A stretch of DNA of 64,000 nt. It comes from Flavobacteriales bacterium (lineage in GTDB: Bacteria; Bacteroidota; Bacteroidia; CAIKAF01). Position numbers and translations under genes: made by a program. Below, one piece after another: positions 17,536 to 24,819 of this stretch. Each line of letters begins with the position of its first letter. Position 1 is the first letter of the stretch. The DNA lies in contig JANWKT010000008.1 of the NCBI GenBank assembly GCA_025451235.1, positions 124,001 to 188,000 of the forward strand, read 5' to 3'. A model generated the notes under the pieces. The model was given only the letters and a program-made list of their open reading frames with translations, had not been told where the DNA came from and did not search any database.

Positions 17536-17944
17536 ATTTCTTTTGTCCTAAACTGAACCAATTCCCTGAATCATCTTTGAACAAAGCTTCGATCCCATAA
17601 AATTCTTCTTTGGGCGGTTTGATAAATTCAACTCCCTTGGCCTTTAATTCTTCATAGGTGGCATAAATATCATTGCATTCAAAAACCCCGAAGCCAAAAG
17701 TTCCTTTTTTTACCAGGTCACGCATGACCTCTGCCGATTCTTTTTTAAACATCATCCCTTCGCTAATGGCCATGAGTGTAATTTCTAGATCGGGTTGCTC
17801 AGGTGGTGTAACGGTAAGCCAACGAGCCCCCGGACCCATGGCAGCATCTGTATGCACTTTGAACCCCAGGGTATTTACATAAAAATCATAAGCACTGTCC
17901 TGATCCAGCACAAATATGCTTACATGTGATAATTTTCCTATCAT
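17534..17944 (-). CDS. VOC family (glyoxalase/dioxygenase-like) protein
   Basis: 136 residues. One vicinal-oxygen-chelate module pair: SHVSIFVLDQDSAYDFYVNTLGFKV at the start and FKDDSGNWFSLGQ at the end. Possible metal ligands are His7 and Glu55 in the first half, with Glu121 in the second. Members range from glyoxalases to extradiol dioxygenases and resistance proteins, so the substrate is unknown. It follows the AraC regulator gene by 43 nt on the same strand, a common pairing that suggests joint expression. Confidence 0.88.
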   Translation of the reverse strand: MIGKLSHVSIFVLDQDSAYDFYVNTLGFKVHTDAAMGPGARWLTVTPPEQPDLEITLMAISEGMMFKKESAEVMRDLVKKGTFGFGVFECNDIYATYEELKAKGVEFIKPPKEEFYGIEALFKDDSGNWFSLGQKK

Positions 17945-17987
17945 ATCGTTTGTTATTAAGTTGAAGACAAAGGTGAGCAGGAAAAAT

Positions 17988-18464
17988 TTATTCCACTTCT
18001 TGAAAATTGCTTTTTTCTTCTGGCCCGGTTTTATTATAAAGTGGGGTCCATCCTTTCATTTCGGCAAAACAGCCTGGAATATAAGTAAGAGGCGCTTTTT
18101 TGATCTCCAAACGGATTTTTTCCTGTTGGATCATATAAGCGGATGGAGTAATGCCGGTTACTTTTTTAAACAAACCAGTAAATGAGCTAATGCTACTAAA
18201 ACCTACAGCGAAGCAAACTTCTGAAACCTGTATGGGGCGCTTCAACAAAATTTTGGCTTGTTCAATGCGTACATAGGTTAAATATTGATGTGGAGTTTTA
18301 CCATACGCCTTTTTAAACAACCGGATAAAATGAAACTTTGAGAAATACGCTTCATCGGCAATATTATCCAGGTCTATATTTTTAGCATAGTGTTGGTCAA
18401 TAAATAACTTGGCCTGCACAATGCGGCGATATAAATAGACTTTAGGATATGGCTCTTGCTCCAT
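17988..18464 (-). CDS. AraC family transcriptional regulator, DNA-binding domain only
   Basis: 158 residues. It consists of a double helix-turn-helix AraC domain (residues 8-110: LDNIADEAYFSKFHFIRLFKKAYG, then VCFAVGFSSISSFTGLFKKVTG followed by TPSAY) with no N-terminal effector domain and a C-terminal 40-residue extension that ends in an acidic segment. Such short forms resemble the MarA/SoxS type and are regulated by their amount or by the extension. It lies between secreted-protein genes and the VOC gene and probably controls the latter. Confidence 0.9.
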   Translation of the reverse strand: MEQEPYPKVYLYRRIVQAKLFIDQHYAKNIDLDNIADEAYFSKFHFIRLFKKAYGKTPHQYLTYVRIEQAKILLKRPIQVSEVCFAVGFSSISSFTGLFKKVTGITPSAYMIQQEKIRLEIKKAPLTYIPGCFAEMKGWTPLYNKTGPEEKSNFQEVE

Positions 18465-18488
18465 TGATACCTGTAAATATAGTTTTTT

Positions 18489-19448
18489 TCAATAGTAAGT
18501 ATAGTAGTACCTGTTTTTTTTATATGAATAATAACCGGTTGAGTTTCTTTGAGTAACTATAGTAGCGGATAAGGTCCCATCATCGTTAAATTCATACTGA
18601 AACTCAGTGAAGTTTTTTCTATCCTCCCTTATTTCATGATCGCTATAGAGATTAATATATTCAGTTCGTCCCTGTTTATCATATTTTTCTTCCTGATAGA
18701 AAGCATACTTTCTCCCTGCCTCCACTGGAAACACTGTTAGCTTGATATAAGAAGAATCGGGGAAATAGGTAAACAATATCATTTCTTTAATCGTAAACGA
18801 CTTAGTGGTAAGATCTTCTTCGTATTTCATCTGCTTCATTAATCTGCTATCTACCCAGTAAAAGGCCTCCATACGATCCCGGTAGGAATGGGTTATATGC
18901 TGATGAATAATGGTGTCATTACTTGTATAAATCCTTTTGAAGGTTGTATCATAACCAGAAGTCTGCCAATCCCTTCCCCAGATGCTGATAGAATCGTTGG
19001 GATGAAAATAGTATTCTTCGGATACGGTAGTTCTATTCATGGCCGGTCGAATGGAATGTGTCACGATCTTTGATAGAACATGTTTCTTATCGTATACATA
19101 TAGGCTACTGTCTTTTTCCGTTACGATCATTGAATACATAATGGGTCGGTTATAATCTACCACACACCGCAGGCTATCAAACTTGTTATAATAATATTTT
19201 ACCCATCCGGTGGTACTTTTGATCCAGGTGCCATAGTTATTCAGACCTACGAGATAATATTCCGTATATGATTTTTGTCCCTTTTCATTAAAATGGATCG
19301 TTGATTCTTGGTATAAACTATCATTATAGTAATAAGTGTTTTTAAGGGTCTTAATATTCAATGGATAAGATTCTTCTTTTAAAGTATATTGAGCATGCAG
19401 CAGCAGAGTGGAAGTGAGGCATAGAATGATGGGGGTTTTGCAGATCAT
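18489..19448 (-). CDS. Secreted hypothetical protein with YD-like beta repeats
   Basis: 319 residues with a signal peptide (LCLTSTLLLHAQ). The mature part is rich in Tyr, Asp, Lys and Thr with repeating units of the form Y-Y-D-x-x-x-x-x-x-x-x-F-x-x-x-G (YNDSLYQESTIHFNEKGQKS, YDKQGRTEYINLYSDH, YEFNDDGTLSATI), as in RHS/YD-like or MORN-like beta sheets. I do not recognise a named family. It is weakly similar in build to the proteins at 19483 and 22058 and is probably part of the same tandem family. Its gene is 34 nt downstream of the next one on the strand. Confidence 0.7.
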   Translation of the reverse strand: MICKTPIILCLTSTLLLHAQYTLKEESYPLNIKTLKNTYYYNDSLYQESTIHFNEKGQKSYTEYYLVGLNNYGTWIKSTTGWVKYYYNKFDSLRCVVDYNRPIMYSMIVTEKDSSLYVYDKKHVLSKIVTHSIRPAMNRTTVSEEYYFHPNDSISIWGRDWQTSGYDTTFKRIYTSNDTIIHQHITHSYRDRMEAFYWVDSRLMKQMKYEEDLTTKSFTIKEMILFTYFPDSSYIKLTVFPVEAGRKYAFYQEEKYDKQGRTEYINLYSDHEIREDRKNFTEFQYEFNDDGTLSATIVTQRNSTGYYSYKKNRYYYTYY

Positions 19449-19482
19449 ATTTTACGAAACGAAAACAGAGGTTGTTTATTTT

Positions 19483-20229
19483 TCAATCGCGATAATACTG
19501 ATATTTTCTTATGTTAATGGCTTTTGGTTCTGTGCTATTCCCTTCATATAAATAAATTACCGTTGGGTTCCCCTCGTGATCATACGATTTAATTTTATAA
19601 TAGGTAGTATCTGTTATGCCAGTTACTAGGTCTTTTCCGATGTTTCGAATAAGTTCTCCTTTCTCATTAAAATCACTCATAAATGTAGTGTTTGATATAA
19701 GTTCCCCTTGACTATAAAATAAGGATGTTCCAGCCGAATCCCTGAAATTCCTATTGAGCCAAACCGTGTTTTCGGTTTTTAATTCCAGGTTTGGAGTATA
19801 GGTTCTTTCTATATATTGATGTTCATTGGGCCATTCTACCACGATTGGATTTTTTTTATCGCTGCCAACATCCCCTATGTCCAATCCTGTTTGTTTTTTA
19901 CCTATCATATTATAATAATACAGTGTCTTATAACAATTGGTATTATTATCATCCGACGGTACATAATTGGCATAATTCACACAGCCAGTGATGGAATCTA
20001 CATTCCCGCTGGTATTGAAGAACAATCTACTCTTCCAATTCCACATGGATGTATCTATTGGTGTATAATCATCTTTCTTGTAGGTGATCAATTGATACTG
20101 GGTTGTTACCATCGACTTTACCCTCCCTTTAAATCCATATTCCCTTAATTCCGAATATTGGGAAAAGGATACTGAAATACTTGAGATGCTCAACAGAAAA
20201 TAAAAAAATAAAGTGAACGGCCAGTTCAT
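19483..20229 (-). CDS. Secreted hypothetical protein, paralogue of the 22058 gene
   Basis: 248 residues; signal peptide 1-23. The mature N terminus ELREYGFKGRVKSMVTTQY closely parallels HLKELGLKGKIKKLTCIYY of the gene at 22058-22765, so the two are paralogues, although they flank a T9SS protein. Both then show Y-N-x-x-G/S type beta units and a C-terminal IRKYQYY/IKYFIIEY end. Members of this kind are common in Bacteroidota genomes without assigned function. It begins 9 nt after the stop of the T9SS gene, so it is probably co-transcribed with it. Confidence 0.72.
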   Translation of the reverse strand: MNWPFTLFFYFLLSISSISVSFSQYSELREYGFKGRVKSMVTTQYQLITYKKDDYTPIDTSMWNWKSRLFFNTSGNVDSITGCVNYANYVPSDDNNTNCYKTLYYYNMIGKKQTGLDIGDVGSDKKNPIVVEWPNEHQYIERTYTPNLELKTENTVWLNRNFRDSAGTSLFYSQGELISNTTFMSDFNEKGELIRNIGKDLVTGITDTTYYKIKSYDHEGNPTVIYLYEGNSTEPKAINIRKYQYYRD

Positions 20230-20238
20230 TTTATCGTC

Positions 20239-22032
20239 CTAGTTTTTAACCAGTTTAATAACTGCCCTTTTTTCTTCTTGAACAATCGTTAGGAAATAAA
20301 TCCCATCGGATAAACTTTCATCTACCTGGATCTGTATATTAGTTTCTAAAGGAGAAATGATATCATTGGCGATGATCTTTCCATTTATATCGGAAACAAT
20401 CCATGCGGAAGAAGAAACAGAAGTAGAGGTAAGTTGAATATTGATCACATCATGAAACGGGCTTGGCCATACTTTGGCATATAGTTCCGAATTTTCTACA
20501 TTTCCAGCGGTCGAATATACCACCAAAGTATCAAAGCCCTGGCATCCATTGTTATCAGTGATGGTAACGATATAATTGCCTGCAGCCAGACCAGACAGAT
20601 CTTCCGTGGTGGAAGAATTGCTCCAAAGATAGGTGTACCCCGGAGTTCCACCAGAAGCTGTAAGGTCAATGGCTCCGTTGCTGGTACCATTGTCATTGGT
20701 AACTATTGCGCTGGAAGATACAGGAGCGGGTTCGGATACAAATAAAGTGTCGGAATGGGTACAGCCGTTTGTATCTGCAATGGCTACTATATAATTTCCT
20801 GAAGCTAAACCTGAAATGTCTTCAGTGGTGGCCGTGTTGTTCCAGTTATAAGTATATCCTGGATTTCCACCCGATGTAGTTAGATCAATGGCACCTGAAG
20901 AATCCCCATTGCAATTCAAATCAGTAATGAAAGCGCCAATATTGATGGCGGTGGGCTCATTCACCGCAAAAGTATCGGCTAAAGTACATCCGGCACTGTC
21001 GGTAATAGTTACTGTATAACTTCCTGCTGTTATATTGGTGATATCTTCTGTTGTAAATCCATTGCTCCATGAATAGGTATAGCCAGACCCCAATGAACCA
21101 CCCGTTGCAGTTAGATCAACCGTACCATTTGCATCTCCATTGCACAAAGCATCGGTAGTGATGCCGGATGAATTGAGCGGAGCAGGTTCATATACCATAA
21201 AAGAATCTACGGTAACACAACCCACGCTATCGGTAATAGTAACAATATAGTTGCCTGCATTCAAACCTGAAATATCCTGGGTAGTGGCGCTGTTACTCCA
21301 GGAATATTGTAAATACCCGTTGATGGGACCAGCAGTTGCTGTAATATCTACCACCCCGTTATTATTCCCAAAGCAATCAATATTGGTTACACTGAATGAA
21401 TTGATCACGGGTGCCTGGTAACCAAATACAAATTCATCATAATTAACGGTTGCTGCACTTAAGCTAAACAAATGTATCCGGTCGAAAGTAGTGGCTGATG
21501 GAGAACGAAATCCCCAATCCGTAAGAATAAGAACCCCGTCAACATATATATCCATATGCCGGGCTACATAATTGATATCTCTGGCTTCAATATGGTACCA
21601 GGTATTGGCGGAGATGGGATGGTTATAACCTGTGGTATTAAAAAACCGTAAGCCACTGGTTGCATTAAAGTAACAAAATATGATCCCGTTGTCCGCGGCT
21701 ATGTTTCCATCACCCGCCACCATATATCCATTGGCGGCACTGGTAGTATTCGTTTTTGCATACCAGCTGATATAATTGGGTTGAAAAGGAGCGAAAAGAG
21801 TATAGGTGCCCTGGTAAAAACTATTCGCTCCTACCGAGGCTTGTTCGAAACTATAATTACCCACGCCAGGGCTAACGGTGGTAACCGTTCTTGTATAGGT
21901 CCCGGTACCCACCTGCCAGGTAGGCATATAAGTTCCAGATTCAAAACCGTCATAAAAGCCTGCACATGCCTGAGCATCCAGGTGTAAATGGGCCAGGATC
22001 ACAACAATAAAAGATAGTAAGATTTTTTTCAT
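20239..22032 (-). CDS. T9SS type A secreted surface protein with four SprB repeats
   Basis: 597 residues. Signal peptide 1-20. Residues 25-205 resemble a LamG/jelly-roll carbohydrate-binding fold (GFYDGFESGTYMPTW at the start, WYHIEARD, DIYVDGVL). Residues about 210-500 hold four SprB-type repeats of some 65-80 residues, each with a C-N-G-D-x-x-G core (missing the Cys in the fourth), a SWSN/LWSN T-T-x-D block and GNYIVTITD-x-x-GC. The last 80 residues are a type A sorting domain (VWPSPFHDVINIQL ... GIYFLTIVQ ... IKLVKN), so the protein is exported by T9SS and fixed to the cell surface. SprB of Flavobacterium is a gliding adhesin; this is a shorter relative. Confidence 0.92.
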   Translation of the reverse strand: MKKILLSFIVVILAHLHLDAQACAGFYDGFESGTYMPTWQVGTGTYTRTVTTVSPGVGNYSFEQASVGANSFYQGTYTLFAPFQPNYISWYAKTNTTSAANGYMVAGDGNIAADNGIIFCYFNATSGLRFFNTTGYNHPISANTWYHIEARDINYVARHMDIYVDGVLILTDWGFRSPSATTFDRIHLFSLSAATVNYDEFVFGYQAPVINSFSVTNIDCFGNNNGVVDITATAGPINGYLQYSWSNSATTQDISGLNAGNYIVTITDSVGCVTVDSFMVYEPAPLNSSGITTDALCNGDANGTVDLTATGGSLGSGYTYSWSNGFTTEDITNITAGSYTVTITDSAGCTLADTFAVNEPTAINIGAFITDLNCNGDSSGAIDLTTSGGNPGYTYNWNNTATTEDISGLASGNYIVAIADTNGCTHSDTLFVSEPAPVSSSAIVTNDNGTSNGAIDLTASGGTPGYTYLWSNSSTTEDLSGLAAGNYIVTITDNNGCQGFDTLVVYSTAGNVENSELYAKVWPSPFHDVINIQLTSTSVSSSAWIVSDINGKIIANDIISPLETNIQIQVDESLSDGIYFLTIVQEEKRAVIKLVKN

Positions 22033-22057
22033 GGTTCAGTTATTTAGTTGTACTAAG

Positions 22058-22765
22058 TTACTCAGAATATTCAATAATAAAATACTTAATGGATCGATAA
22101 CTATTGATCCCATCTTTGTATGATTTTTTAATGGGGTTCCCATTGCTATCACGCTGGTCCACATACTCATCCATCGAAAACTCCATATTATTTATTTTAT
22201 TTTCTGTAATAGAAAGTGCATGCTCGGTATTATCGGGATTGAATTTTGTTTCGGTAATAGAATGATCAAACAATTCACCATCTCTATACAACTGATCTTC
22301 TCTTTTGATAATATGGAACTGATTGTCTAAATATATTTTGGAATTCATGCTGTTTTTGCCGGATGCATCCTTTGCCTGCTCTATATAAGTATTTTTATCA
22401 AGCCACTGAATGGTTAATGAATAATTGAGATCATCCAGGTAGTTATATTCTGTTCCCGTGGCCATATTGTTTTTATCATACGTATATCTTTTTACACTTA
22501 ACAACTTTTCTTTGCTGCTATGACTTACATAGGTTTGCACAGAGTCGATAAATTGGGAGCGGTTATAGTAAGTAATGGTTTTATAGGCAAACTTTGCGCT
22601 GTCTTTTGCAACCCAGGTATTATTTTTGATGACCCCTTCGGCATAATAAATACAAGTAAGTTTTTTGATCTTCCCTTTTAGCCCAAGTTCTTTCAGGTGA
22701 TTATGCTGAGCATTGATTCCTGTAAGGAATAGGAGCACAATAATACCTGTAAATGTAATTCTCAT
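22058..22765 (-). CDS. Secreted hypothetical protein, paralogue of the 19483 gene
   Basis: 235 residues with a signal peptide ending at INAQ. The first mature block (HLKELGLKGKIKKL) is shared with the 19483 gene. Beta units with Tyr-Asn/Tyr-Asp turns follow (ITYYNRSQFIDSVQ, YTYDKNNMATGTEY). It overlaps the upstream monooxygenase-like gene by 4 nt (ATGA) and is followed after 25 nt by the SprB-repeat protein gene. Its role is unknown; the position suggests it acts with the surface protein. Confidence 0.72.
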   Translation of the reverse strand: MRITFTGIIVLLFLTGINAQHNHLKELGLKGKIKKLTCIYYAEGVIKNNTWVAKDSAKFAYKTITYYNRSQFIDSVQTYVSHSSKEKLLSVKRYTYDKNNMATGTEYNYLDDLNYSLTIQWLDKNTYIEQAKDASGKNSMNSKIYLDNQFHIIKREDQLYRDGELFDHSITETKFNPDNTEHALSITENKINNMEFSMDEYVDQRDSNGNPIKKSYKDGINSYRSIKYFIIEYSE

Positions 22766-23088
22766 GAGTTATTTTTTTCAAAAATATAATCTTTTTGCAC
22801 TAAACTAATGCGTGTTTTATAATTTGTGTAAAAATAGGTTCGCCCCATTTCTTGAGCTACCATATGCTCTGCCTGTTCTTTCCACTTTTTAATGCTCTCC
22901 AGGTCTTTCCAGTAAGAAACGGTAATTCCCACTTCACTTCTTGCGGATTCTACTCCCAAAAATCCCTCCTGTTTTTTGGCGAGTTCTTGCATTCTTTCGG
23001 CAATCTTTTCATAATTTCTATCTTCTTCGGTTCTAATGGAAGTGAAGATAACTGCATAATAGGGTGGAGAGGGGGTATTGGCGATCAT
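22762..23088 (-). CDS. Antibiotic biosynthesis monooxygenase (ABM) family protein
   Basis: 108 residues, the usual length of a single ABM ferredoxin-like domain. Diagnostic parts are YYAVIFTSIRTEED near the start, MQELAKKQEGFLGVESARS and ITVSYWKDLESIKKWKEQAEH. Family members are small dimeric cytoplasmic oxygenases or haem-degrading proteins (IsdG, HmoB) or proteins of unknown function; no Asn/Trp/His triad can be assigned with confidence. It heads a leftward run of closely spaced genes reaching 17534. Confidence 0.85.
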   Translation of the reverse strand: MIANTPSPPYYAVIFTSIRTEEDRNYEKIAERMQELAKKQEGFLGVESARSEVGITVSYWKDLESIKKWKEQAEHMVAQEMGRTYFYTNYKTRISLVQKDYIFEKNNS

Positions 23089-23157
23089 GTACGAAGGTTA
23101 AAAGTTGTAGGATTCAAAGGTCTGGGTTAGGGATGTTAAAAGCAAATTTTAGTTTGG

Positions 23158-23288
23158 TACGGGCAGAGCGACGGCAGGCCCGATAGTTATCGGGAGGGAA
23201 GCCTAGTGACCGACGTGGGTAGTGGATTGAGAATGGTGGAGGCGGGCAAGGCCCCCATCCGAAAGGAGTTCATCCGGGCGGGCTAAAA
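23158..23288. repeat. GC-rich intergenic island with CCCGATAGTTATCGGG hairpin
   Basis: About 130 bp of GC-rich DNA in an AT-rich setting between divergent genes. It contains a perfect 7-bp stem with 2-nt spacer at 23179-23194 (CCCGATA/TATCGGG) and several GGGCGG and GGCAGG units. No ORF or tRNA is apparent. Similar GC-rich islands occur at 36976-37078, 39725-39790 and 59834-59950. Confidence 0.5.
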
Positions 23289-23319
23289 ACAAAAAAAATC
23301 ACTTACTTTGTAGTATATA

Positions 23320-24291
23320 ATGCAGGATCTGAAAGACATATCTATTGTTATTCCACTTTATAATGAAGAAGAATCGTTGCCAGAATTAGTCACCTGGATC
23401 GAAAAAGTAATGTTGGAAAATAAATACTCCTACGAGATTGTGATGGTGGATGATGGAAGTAATGACCGGAGTTGGGAGGTGATCCAGTCTCTTCACTTAA
23501 AAAATCCGAATATTAAAGCCATTAGCTTCCGCAGGAATTATGGAAAATCTGCCGGCTTAAATGTTGGGTTTGAACATGCCGAAGGCAAAGTGGTGATTAC
23601 TTTGGACGCTGACCTGCAGGACAGTCCTGACGAAATCCCCGGGTTGTATAAGATGATCACAGAGGAGGGATATGACATTGTAAGCGGATGGAAAAAGAAA
23701 AGACATGATCCTATCACCAAGACCATTCCTACAAAAATTTATAACGGTGTTACACGAAGAATGTCGGGCATTAAGTTGCATGATATGAATTGCGGACTGA
23801 AAGCATATAGGTATGAGGTAATAAAAAATATAGAGGTATATGGTGAAATGCATCGCTATATACCGGTGATCGCCAAATGGGCCGGGTTTAAAAAAATAGG
23901 TGAAAAGGTAGTTCAGCATCAGGCACGTAAATTTGGTAAGACCAAGTTTGGAGGACTGGAAAGGTTTATACGTGGCCCCCTGGATCTTTTATCTATCATG
24001 TTTGTTTCGAAGTTTGGGAAAAGACCCATGCATTTTTTTGGCAGTTGGGGTACCGTTATGTTTTTATTGGGATTTATCATCGTGCTGATCATGGCGGGCC
24101 AAAAATTGTTGGCAGAGTATAACGGTCATCGAATGCCTAAGATTGCTGAAAATCCTTTGTTCTATGTAGCCCTTGTGCTGGCTATTATTGGTGTTCAATT
24201 ATTTCTTACGGGTTTTATAGCAGAGTTGGTTTCCAGGAACGCCCCTGACAAAAACTTATATAGGATAAAACAGAAGCTAGGGTCTGAATAG
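23320..24291 (+). CDS. Family 2 glycosyltransferase with C-terminal membrane helices (GtrB/DPM type)
   Basis: 323 residues. The GT-A domain covers residues 1-230: ISIVIPLYNEEESLPEL at 8-24, VMVDDGSNDRSWE with the first Asp pair near 43, LDADLQDSPDEIP near 96 (DxD-like metal site) and a QHQARKFGKTKF block near 200. Two transmembrane helices follow (about 243-263 and 280-302). This layout is that of enzymes that move glucose or another sugar from a nucleotide sugar to a polyprenyl phosphate on the inner membrane. Another glycosyltransferase follows beyond the inserted GxxExxY element. Confidence 0.92.
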   Translation: MQDLKDISIVIPLYNEEESLPELVTWIEKVMLENKYSYEIVMVDDGSNDRSWEVIQSLHLKNPNIKAISFRRNYGKSAGLNVGFEHAEGKVVITLDADLQDSPDEIPGLYKMITEEGYDIVSGWKKKRHDPITKTIPTKIYNGVTRRMSGIKLHDMNCGLKAYRYEVIKNIEVYGEMHRYIPVIAKWAGFKKIGEKVVQHQARKFGKTKFGGLERFIRGPLDLLSIMFVSKFGKRPMHFFGSWGTVMFLLGFIIVLIMAGQKLLAEYNGHRMPKIAENPLFYVALVLAIIGVQLFLTGFIAELVSRNAPDKNLYRIKQKLGSE

Positions 24292-24297
24292 TTACAA

Positions 24298-24333
24298 CGA
24301 AGTACGAACTTATACGAACCTACGAAGTACGAA
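24298..24333 (+). repeat. Left terminal inverted repeat of the GxxExxY element
   Basis: Built from short units: CGAAGTACGAAC, TATACGAACC, TACGAAGTACGAA. It pairs with 24784-24819 with two mismatches (positions 13 and 30 of the repeat). It begins 6 nt after the stop codon of the upstream glycosyltransferase. Confidence 0.85.
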
Positions 24334-24385
24334 AAAACTAACGAACAATTTGAATTGACACGAATCTACGAAGAGGTACTAGAAA

Positions 24386-24790
24386 ATGAAACCACCTTTA
24401 AAACGAAATGATTTAGTTTATCCAGAATTAAGTTATGAGATTATTGGTTGTGCCTATGAGGTTTGGGATGAGTTGGGACCGGGGCATTTGGAAAAAGTTT
24501 ATCAAAAATCACTTGGTATAGCTTTTGGGATTAGAAAAATAGCTTTTGAGGAACAAATACCATACCAGTTAAAGTTTAAAAATGAAATTGTTGGAAAAGG
24601 AATTTTAGATTTTCTGGTTGATAAAAAAGTAATAGTAGAATTAAAGAAGGATAACCTTTTTTCAAAATCACATATAGAACAGGTTTTGAATTATCTCAAA
24701 TTATCAAAATGTAAGTTGGCCATTCTTATTAATTTTACAAAGGAAGGCATTAAATTTAAAAGAATTGTAAATATCAACACCGATTCGTAG
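24386..24790 (+). CDS. GxxExxY protein, PD-(D/E)XK nuclease-like
   Basis: 134 residues. The name-giving motif is G33-HLE36-KVY39 in the first half. A PD-(D/E)XK-like core follows: LDFLVDKKVIVELK, with Asp75, Glu85 and Lys87 in the D...ExK arrangement, then a helix SHIEQVLNYLKLS with the common Q. The family (PDDEXK_3) is widespread, about 125 residues long, with no proven activity. Here the gene stands alone inside 36-bp inverted repeats; its TAG stop lies within the right repeat. This supports a role in the upkeep or movement of the element, which is inference. Confidence 0.9.
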   Translation: MKPPLKRNDLVYPELSYEIIGCAYEVWDELGPGHLEKVYQKSLGIAFGIRKIAFEEQIPYQLKFKNEIVGKGILDFLVDKKVIVELKKDNLFSKSHIEQVLNYLKLSKCKLAILINFTKEGIKFKRIVNINTDS

Positions 24791-24819
24791 TTCGTAGGTT
24801 CGTATATGTTCGTACTTCG
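24784..24819 (-). repeat. Right terminal inverted repeat of the GxxExxY element
   Basis: Inverted copy of 24298-24333 (34 of 36). It contains the stop codon of the GxxExxY gene and the ATG at 24806 that gives the longest reading of the following glycosyltransferase. Confidence 0.85.

Larger units (their letters stand above)
24298..24819. mobile_element. Candidate small element: GxxExxY gene between 36-bp terminal inverted repeats
   Basis: 522 bp between two glycosyltransferase genes. The ends are inverted copies of a 36-nt sequence (24298-24333 and 24784-24819) that match at 34 of 36 positions. The only gene inside is the GxxExxY ORF, whose stop codon lies in the right repeat. Between the left repeat and the gene further CGAA/TACGAA units continue to about 24374. 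No target-site duplication was seen. An empty copy of the same repeat pair lies at 33892-33976. Whether the element moves by itself is inference. Confidence 0.55.

Noticed and set aside
18489-19448. RHS/YD toxin
   Set aside because: The YD-like units are few and short, there is no RHS core motif or toxin C terminus, and the protein is only 319 residues.
23158-23288. tRNA or other structured RNA gene in the GC-rich island
   Set aside because: No cloverleaf with a T-loop GTTCRA motif and matching acceptor stem could be formed; only simple hairpins are visible.
24298-24374. Possible CRISPR array from the repeated TACGAA units
   Set aside because: Units are about 10 nt, irregular in spacing, inverted in a second array, and lack spacers or cas genes.
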